The notes under the pieces were generated by a model. It had not been told where the DNA came from. It saw only the letters and a program-made list of their open reading frames with translations, and ran no database searches. Below are positions 7,042 through 11,088 of a DNA stretch of 11,088 nt, piece after piece. This DNA is from Ruminococcus sp. UBA7158. Lineage in GTDB: Bacteria; Bacillota; Clostridia; Oscillospirales; Ruminococcaceae. Position 1 is the stretch's first letter, and the number at the start of each line of letters is the position of its first letter. The position numbers and the translations under genes were made by a program. The DNA is taken from NCBI GenBank assembly GCA_002491605.1, contig DKWG01000057.1:1-11088 (forward strand). The letters run 5' to 3'.

Positions 7042-9792
7042 TCACACTATCCAAGCATTTGACCCATTCGACAAATCTTTTTTGACTGCAATCTTCCTGT
7101 CTATTCTTTCTTTCAGAGCTTCGACGTGCGATATAATGCCGACAAGCCTGTTTGAATTGCCGAGACTTATAAGTGCGTCCATTGCGCTTTGCAGGGACTT
7201 TTCATCCAGCGAGCCAAAGCCCTCGTCTACAAACATACAGTCGAGCGATACACCTCCGGCACTTGACATTACCTCGTCCGACAAACCAAGCGCTAATGCC
7301 AGCGACGCCTTAAACGATTCTCCGCCGGAAAGTGAGCGCACGCTTCTGTCAGAACCGATATAGTGGTCCGTGACGTCCAGTTCAAGCCCTGTTTGGCTTC
7401 TCTTGTTTGCGGCTTCTGAGCTTCTTTTTAGCTCATACTGACCGTTTGTCATTGCCATGAGGTGGACGTTTGCACGGCGAATGATTCTGTCAAAATACCT
7501 TGCCTGAACATAGGCTTCAAGGCTAACCTTTTCCTTGCCGGACAGACAGCCGTTCGCAGTGTCAGAAAGGGACTTTACAGCAGCTGCCTGATTTTCGGCG
7601 GTTTTCAACTCATCTGCCATACCGACAACCTGCTCCCTTACGCGGCTGTTGATGTTGATTCGCTCTGAAACAGTCTGAATGATCTTCTGTGTTTCTGCTA
7701 TGTACTCGTTCACTCTTTCGTGCTCGGCATTCAATTTCTCAAAGTCATCACTGTTGTAGCCCTTCAGATGCTCGCACAGCGATTCAATTGAAGATTTGAG
7801 CGCTGAATACTCCTCATTGCATTTTGCGTGCTCAGAGCTTATCGAGTCAATTTTACCTGCGAGTGTTTTCTCATCTCTTTGCAGCTGCTCTATATGAGCA
7901 AGTGCCTTTGCTTTGGTGTCGAACGTCAGCTTCTCTGCGCTTTCCTTAATTCTAAGCGTAAGTGCGCACAGCTCACCGTTGCCCTTGGCGATTTCGTTTT
8001 CGCATTCGGATATTTTTTCCGTCAGCTTTTTAATGTCGCCTTCAAGACTCGGGAGCATCGCCAGCTTTTCCTCACGCTCTTTTATTTTCTTTTCGGCAAT
8101 AACAAGTTCTCGCTTAACCTGCGCCGATTCCTGCTCAAGCTTATGCTCTTCTCGGACGATTATCGGCGATATGCCTTCGGGTTTTGACGCTCCTAAGACC
8201 TCAAAGCACGTATTCTTAGCTTGGCTGTAAAGCTCCTTGAAGCTTCCGTTCAGACTGTTTGCGTTTTGTGCGGACTTGCTTCTTTGCTGCTCGAGCCTTT
8301 TGACCTGTGCTGTCTTTTGGTTCAGAACCGCTTCGTCGACTGATTCTTCAACTCTTTGGGCAGGGCTTGGATGGCTTGTAGCTCCGCAAACAGGGCAGGG
8401 GACGCCGTCCTTGAGCGTTGCCGCCAAAAGTCCTGCTCTGTCGCTAAGGTAAGTTCTTGTCATTTCTTCGAGCAGTGAGTTTTCTTTGGAATACTCGGCG
8501 TCGGCAGATATAAACTCCTTTTGAGCTGATTTTAGGGCGGAGTACAAGGCATTCAGTCTTGACACAAGCTGTTTTAGCTCTGAAAGCTGCTTTTTTCGTT
8601 GATTAAGCTTGTCCTCAGACGCTTCAAGCTCGGCTATTTCAGCCATTAAGCCCTCGCCGTCTGAGATTATCTGACGAACCCTATCAGCTTCTTTTTGCTT
8701 CTTGTCGCATTCGGATTTCATCTGTGCAAGGCTGTTTTGTGCTGTGCTGATAAGTTTTTTCTTGGCGTCGGCAGAGACTGACAGCTTATCGTGCTCGTCA
8801 TACAGGCTCAGAGAGTTTTCTAATGTCAAGCGTTTTTTAAGTATTTCGGATTGCAGGCTTGAGTACTCATCAATTTTACCAAGTTCCGACGTTAGCTTAT
8901 TGAGTTGCTGCTCTTTTTGAACGAGCAGAGCTTTTCGCTTTTTGACCTCACAGTCGATTCTGTTAAGCTCCTGCTGAGCGCCGAGCTTGGCGGCAATATC
9001 CCGATATTTGTCCTTATATTCCTTTTGCTGCGAAGACAGCTTGTTGTATTCTTCATTATCAAGCGATATGCTGTCGCTTATCATCCGGCATATTGTGTCA
9101 AAATCCTCAATCAGCGCAGCCCTGCTGATGGCGTCCGAATCTACTCCCACGGCAGTGCTTACCTGCTGTGAGACTACAGCTAAGAGACGTTTGCATTCTG
9201 AGGATTTCTCGCTGTACAGTCTTTTTAGATTCTCCTGAAAATCCTGATATATATTTGTTGAGAATATCTTGCGGAAGATTGCCGAGCGTTCCTGAGTCGA
9301 TGCTAAAAGCAGTCTTAAAAAATCCCCCTGAGCTATCATGGCAATCGAGACAAATTGATTTCTGTCGATTCCGACAATACTCTCTATTTCCTTTGTGACC
9401 TCTCTTGACTTTGTTATCGGCGGTCTGTCGTCAGGAAAGTACAGCTCGGCTTCGGCAGGAGCGGTTGTATATCCTCCTCCGCGTTTGGGTCGGAGCTGTT
9501 CGGGGCATCGCCTGACTGTGTACACCTTTTGTCGGCAGGAAAATGTCAGCTCGACATATGTTTTTTCGGAGTGATCCGAATACTTGCTTACAAGCATAGA
9601 GGCATCGCTTCTGCGGTCGGAGCCGGCTTCGCCGTATAACGCATAACAAATGGCGTCAAAAATTGTTGTTTTGCCTGAACCGGTGTCGCCGGTTATTAAA
9701 TATATTCCCTTTTCGCCCAGCTCCGACATATTCAGTGTTACCGTTGACGCATAAGGACCGTAGGCGTTCATAGTGAGCTTAAGTGGTCGCAT
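7042..9792 (-). CDS. sbcC: SbcC, Rad50-type ATPase of the SbcCD nuclease
   Basis: Large SMC-like ATPase subunit of SbcCD, which with SbcD cuts DNA hairpins and processes DNA ends during repair and replication; 916 residues. The Walker A motif GDTGSGKT is at 35-42 and the Q-loop AQGDF at 154-158. A first coiled-coil arm (about 190-455) leads to the zinc hook CPVC (Cys466 and Cys469; bases 8386-8397), and the return arm spans about 485-770. The C-terminal ATPase half has the signature LSGGES (821-826), Walker B and D-loop around LDCMFVDEGFGSLDE (850-864) with Glu857, and the H-loop ISHV (His889). All ATPase elements are intact. On the minus strand AAAGGATG lies just before the ATG. It starts 37 bases after sbcD and converges on the atp operon. 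Confidence 0.97.
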   Translation of the reverse strand: MRPLKLTMNAYGPYASTVTLNMSELGEKGIYLITGDTGSGKTTIFDAICYALYGEAGSDRRSDASMLVSKYSDHSEKTYVELTFSCRQKVYTVRRCPEQLRPKRGGGYTTAPAEAELYFPDDRPPITKSREVTKEIESIVGIDRNQFVSIAMIAQGDFLRLLLASTQERSAIFRKIFSTNIYQDFQENLKRLYSEKSSECKRLLAVVSQQVSTAVGVDSDAISRAALIEDFDTICRMISDSISLDNEEYNKLSSQQKEYKDKYRDIAAKLGAQQELNRIDCEVKKRKALLVQKEQQLNKLTSELGKIDEYSSLQSEILKKRLTLENSLSLYDEHDKLSVSADAKKKLISTAQNSLAQMKSECDKKQKEADRVRQIISDGEGLMAEIAELEASEDKLNQRKKQLSELKQLVSRLNALYSALKSAQKEFISADAEYSKENSLLEEMTRTYLSDRAGLLAATLKDGVPCPVCGATSHPSPAQRVEESVDEAVLNQKTAQVKRLEQQRSKSAQNANSLNGSFKELYSQAKNTCFEVLGASKPEGISPIIVREEHKLEQESAQVKRELVIAEKKIKEREEKLAMLPSLEGDIKKLTEKISECENEIAKGNGELCALTLRIKESAEKLTFDTKAKALAHIEQLQRDEKTLAGKIDSISSEHAKCNEEYSALKSSIESLCEHLKGYNSDDFEKLNAEHERVNEYIAETQKIIQTVSERININSRVREQVVGMADELKTAENQAAAVKSLSDTANGCLSGKEKVSLEAYVQARYFDRIIRRANVHLMAMTNGQYELKRSSEAANKRSQTGLELDVTDHYIGSDRSVRSLSGGESFKASLALALGLSDEVMSSAGGVSLDCMFVDEGFGSLDEKSLQSAMDALISLGNSNRLVGIISHVEALKERIDRKIAVKKDLSNGSNAWIV

Positions 9793-9829
9793 TTATGTAC
9801 ATCCTTTGCAATTATTATTGACTGCTGTA

Positions 9830-10945
9830 TCAGTCAGGCAGAAGGCTCTTGACAATTTCTGCTTGATAGTCGCTCAGCCTTTGGTTGTTTTGCTGATAGT
9901 AAAACGCTTCTATAAGCTCAGTCGGGGAAATCTCATCGTCATTATATATTTCCATAGACTTATTTTCACGGGTTCTTTTGTTGTCGTAGGAAAGACTCAT
10001 GATATTTGGGTATATAGAGCGAAGCTTTGATATGGCATTCGGGATGTCCTCTTCGTCGGTGAGGGTTATGTGAACGTAGTCGGAGGTATTTTGACGCTTA
10101 TAGTTTTCCAGCAAGGTGACATCATTATAGCTTCCTTGGATTTTTCGCATATCACGCATGGGGCTGAGCGGGTGAAGCGTAATATTTATGTCACCCTTGC
10201 TGCGGACATCTACCACGACGACGCTTTTAACATGGTTTGTCTCTGAAAACGAGTACTTAAGAGGCGAGCCGCTGTATCTGATGTTATCGCTTATTACCTT
10301 CTGAGGGGAGTGGAGGTGTCCGAGGGCTGTATAGTCAAATTGTGCAAAGACATCAGCGCCGACGCCTGTTGACCCGCCGGCAGAAAGCTCCTCGGAGTCG
10401 CATACGCTTGAGCCTGCCGCAAACTGATGTGCAACTAAGATGTTTCGCTTGTCGGTGTTTATGTTCATCATGCCGACAATTTCTCTCACCGCTTCGTCGG
10501 TGGTTTGAGGTTCACAGCCTTCTATTGCCGCCTTGACGTGTGCAGGCTTTATAAACGGCAATAAGTATAAGTTTATCTCTCCGTACTCGTCATGCAGGAC
10601 TATCGGCGACGGCACGCCGCTGAAAACAGCGTTGATATAAACGCCCGACGGCTGCATGAGCTTAGCACCGAACTGTAAACGCTCCATCGAGTCGTGGTTT
10701 CCGCTGATTATGAATACCTTAATACCTAAGTCGGTGAGCATATTCAAAAAATTATCGAACACGGCAACGGCTTCTGCGGTCGGAACGGATTTGTCGTAGA
10801 CATCTCCGGCAATCAAAACAGCGTCTGCGGACAAAGATTTTGCAATGCCGGAGATTTCGTTTAGAATATATTTTTGATCCTCCAGCATAGAGAACTCGAA
10901 TATTCGCTTGCCGAGGTGAAGGTCGGAAATATGTAAAAACCGCAA
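9830..10945 (-). CDS. sbcD: SbcD, Mre11-type nuclease of the SbcCD complex
   Basis: Metallophosphoesterase nuclease that works with SbcC as an ATP-dependent double-strand exonuclease and hairpin endonuclease. It has 371 residues from the proposed TTG start. Mn-binding motifs in order are SDLH (Asp8, His10), GDVYD (47-51), GNHD (82-85), AHQF (His173) and GHLH (209-212). The C-terminal part (after about 260) is the capping and SbcC-binding region. I chose TTG at 10945-10943 because the ribosome binding site AAGGAG (10959-10954, minus strand) is 8 bases away and the protein then starts MRFLHISDLH, the usual SbcD beginning. The longer GTG start at 10954 overlaps the ribosome binding site itself and would add only MNP. 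It is the first gene of the sbcDC operon. Confidence 0.96.
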   Translation of the reverse strand: MRFLHISDLHLGKRIFEFSMLEDQKYILNEISGIAKSLSADAVLIAGDVYDKSVPTAEAVAVFDNFLNMLTDLGIKVFIISGNHDSMERLQFGAKLMQPSGVYINAVFSGVPSPIVLHDEYGEINLYLLPFIKPAHVKAAIEGCEPQTTDEAVREIVGMMNINTDKRNILVAHQFAAGSSVCDSEELSAGGSTGVGADVFAQFDYTALGHLHSPQKVISDNIRYSGSPLKYSFSETNHVKSVVVVDVRSKGDINITLHPLSPMRDMRKIQGSYNDVTLLENYKRQNTSDYVHITLTDEEDIPNAISKLRSIYPNIMSLSYDNKRTRENKSMEIYNDDEISPTELIEAFYYQQNNQRLSDYQAEIVKSLLPD

Positions 10946-10953
10946 CGGGTTCA

Positions 10954-10959
10954 CTCCTT
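10954..10959 (-). promoter_or_regulatory. Shine-Dalgarno of sbcD
   Basis: On the minus strand AAGGAG is 8 bases upstream of TTG 10945. It abuts the alternative GTG, sharing its last base with that codon, so GTG could not be served by this site. Confidence 0.75.
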
Positions 10960-10976
10960 ATCAGTTTGATATCTAT

Positions 10977-11005
10977 ATTATAGTATAGAAAATCGATATT
11001 TTCAA
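10977..11005 (-). promoter_or_regulatory. Near-consensus sigma-A promoter of sbcDC
   Basis: Read on the minus strand, the -35 box TTGAAA (11005-11000) and the -10 box TATAAT (10982-10977) are separated by exactly 17 bases. They match the vegetative consensus at 5 of 6 and 6 of 6 positions. Transcription would start near 10970, giving a leader of about 25 bases before the sbcD TTG. No inverted repeat overlaps the boxes themselves. Confidence 0.88.
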
Positions 11006-11015
11006 GAAATTTTCC

Positions 11016-11044
11016 TTGCCTTTTTAAGGGTGGTGTGATACAAT
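11016..11044 (+). promoter_or_regulatory. Probable rightward promoter for a gene beyond the window
   Basis: On the plus strand TTGCCT (11016-11021) and TACAAT (11039-11044) are 17 bases apart, and TGA precedes the second, making an extended -10 (TGATACAAT). The -35 is only a 4 of 6 match. Its -35 is 10 bases from the -35 of the sbcDC promoter, so the two would be back to back. The expected start point, near 11051, falls within the inverted repeat that follows. The gene it would serve lies right of the window. Confidence 0.55.
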
Positions 11045-11068
11045 GATTTGGAACTTACGTTCCAAATC
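11045..11068. promoter_or_regulatory. Perfect inverted repeat with LexA-box core (putative SOS operator)
   Basis: The arms GATTTGGAAC (11045-11054) and GTTCCAAATC (11059-11068) are exact reverse complements around TTAC. The core is GAAC-N4-GTTC, the central pattern of Gram-positive LexA/DinR boxes; the four middle bases fit the Bacillus preference at three of four positions in either direction. No T-run follows, so it does not look like a terminator. It begins immediately after the rightward -10 box, an ideal place for a repressor. Its near edge is 40 bases behind the sbcDC -35. Another dyad-binding regulator remains possible. Confidence 0.6.
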
Positions 11069-11088
11069 TGAAAGAATCGCTCTCACGG

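Noticed and set aside
7828..9398. Several plus-strand open frames opposite sbcC
   Set aside because: They are overlapping, Ser/Leu/Phe-rich complements of the SbcC coiled coils; intact SbcC motifs on the minus strand explain the region.
11045..11068. Reading the right-edge inverted repeat as a terminator hairpin
   Set aside because: No T-run follows on either strand and it sits directly behind a -10 box, which fits an operator better.

Overview
The window is chromosomal housekeeping DNA, most likely from an anaerobic Firmicute of the class Clostridia (perhaps an Oscillospiraceae/Ruminococcaceae-type gut bacterium). This is inferred from moderate GC, strong GGAGG-type ribosome binding sites, the F1Fo operon order and the style of the proteins. 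No mobile element, CRISPR array, rRNA or tRNA was seen, and no stretch over 300 bases lacks a gene.

Positions 1-6951 (+ strand) hold an F-type ATP synthase operon in classical order: tail of an upstream ORF (possibly atpZ), then atpI, atpB (a), atpE (c), atpF (b), atpH (delta), atpA (alpha), atpG (gamma), atpD (beta) and atpC (epsilon). All catalytic motifs are present, and genes are spaced by a 4-base overlap to about 50 bases. Its promoter lies left of the window. The c subunit carries two carboxylates in the ion site (Glu28 and Glu61) plus Thr62 and Tyr66. This matches the two-carboxylate Na+ rotor type known from Fusobacterium nucleatum, so the enzyme is probably Na+-coupled. A long hairpin with a T-run (6975-7021) ends the operon and lies between convergent genes.

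Positions 7042-10945 (- strand) hold sbcD then sbcC, encoding the Mre11/Rad50-type nuclease complex that cleaves hairpins and DNA ends. They read as a two-gene operon behind a near-consensus sigma-A promoter (10977-11005).

The right edge (10946-11088) is a divergent regulatory region. Ten bases behind the sbcDC promoter is a plausible rightward promoter (11016-11044). It abuts a perfect 10-bp inverted repeat (11045-11068) whose core is GAAC-N4-GTTC, the core of Gram-positive LexA (SOS) boxes. A LexA-type operator here would control the unseen gene to the right and possibly sbcDC.

Two start codons deserve attention. atpG appears to begin at a non-canonical ACG that restores the conserved Met-Ala-Ser-Met start at the right distance from a strong Shine-Dalgarno. 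sbcD appears to begin at TTG. I found no wholly new system; the best leads are the c-ring motif, the atpG start and the SOS-like operator.
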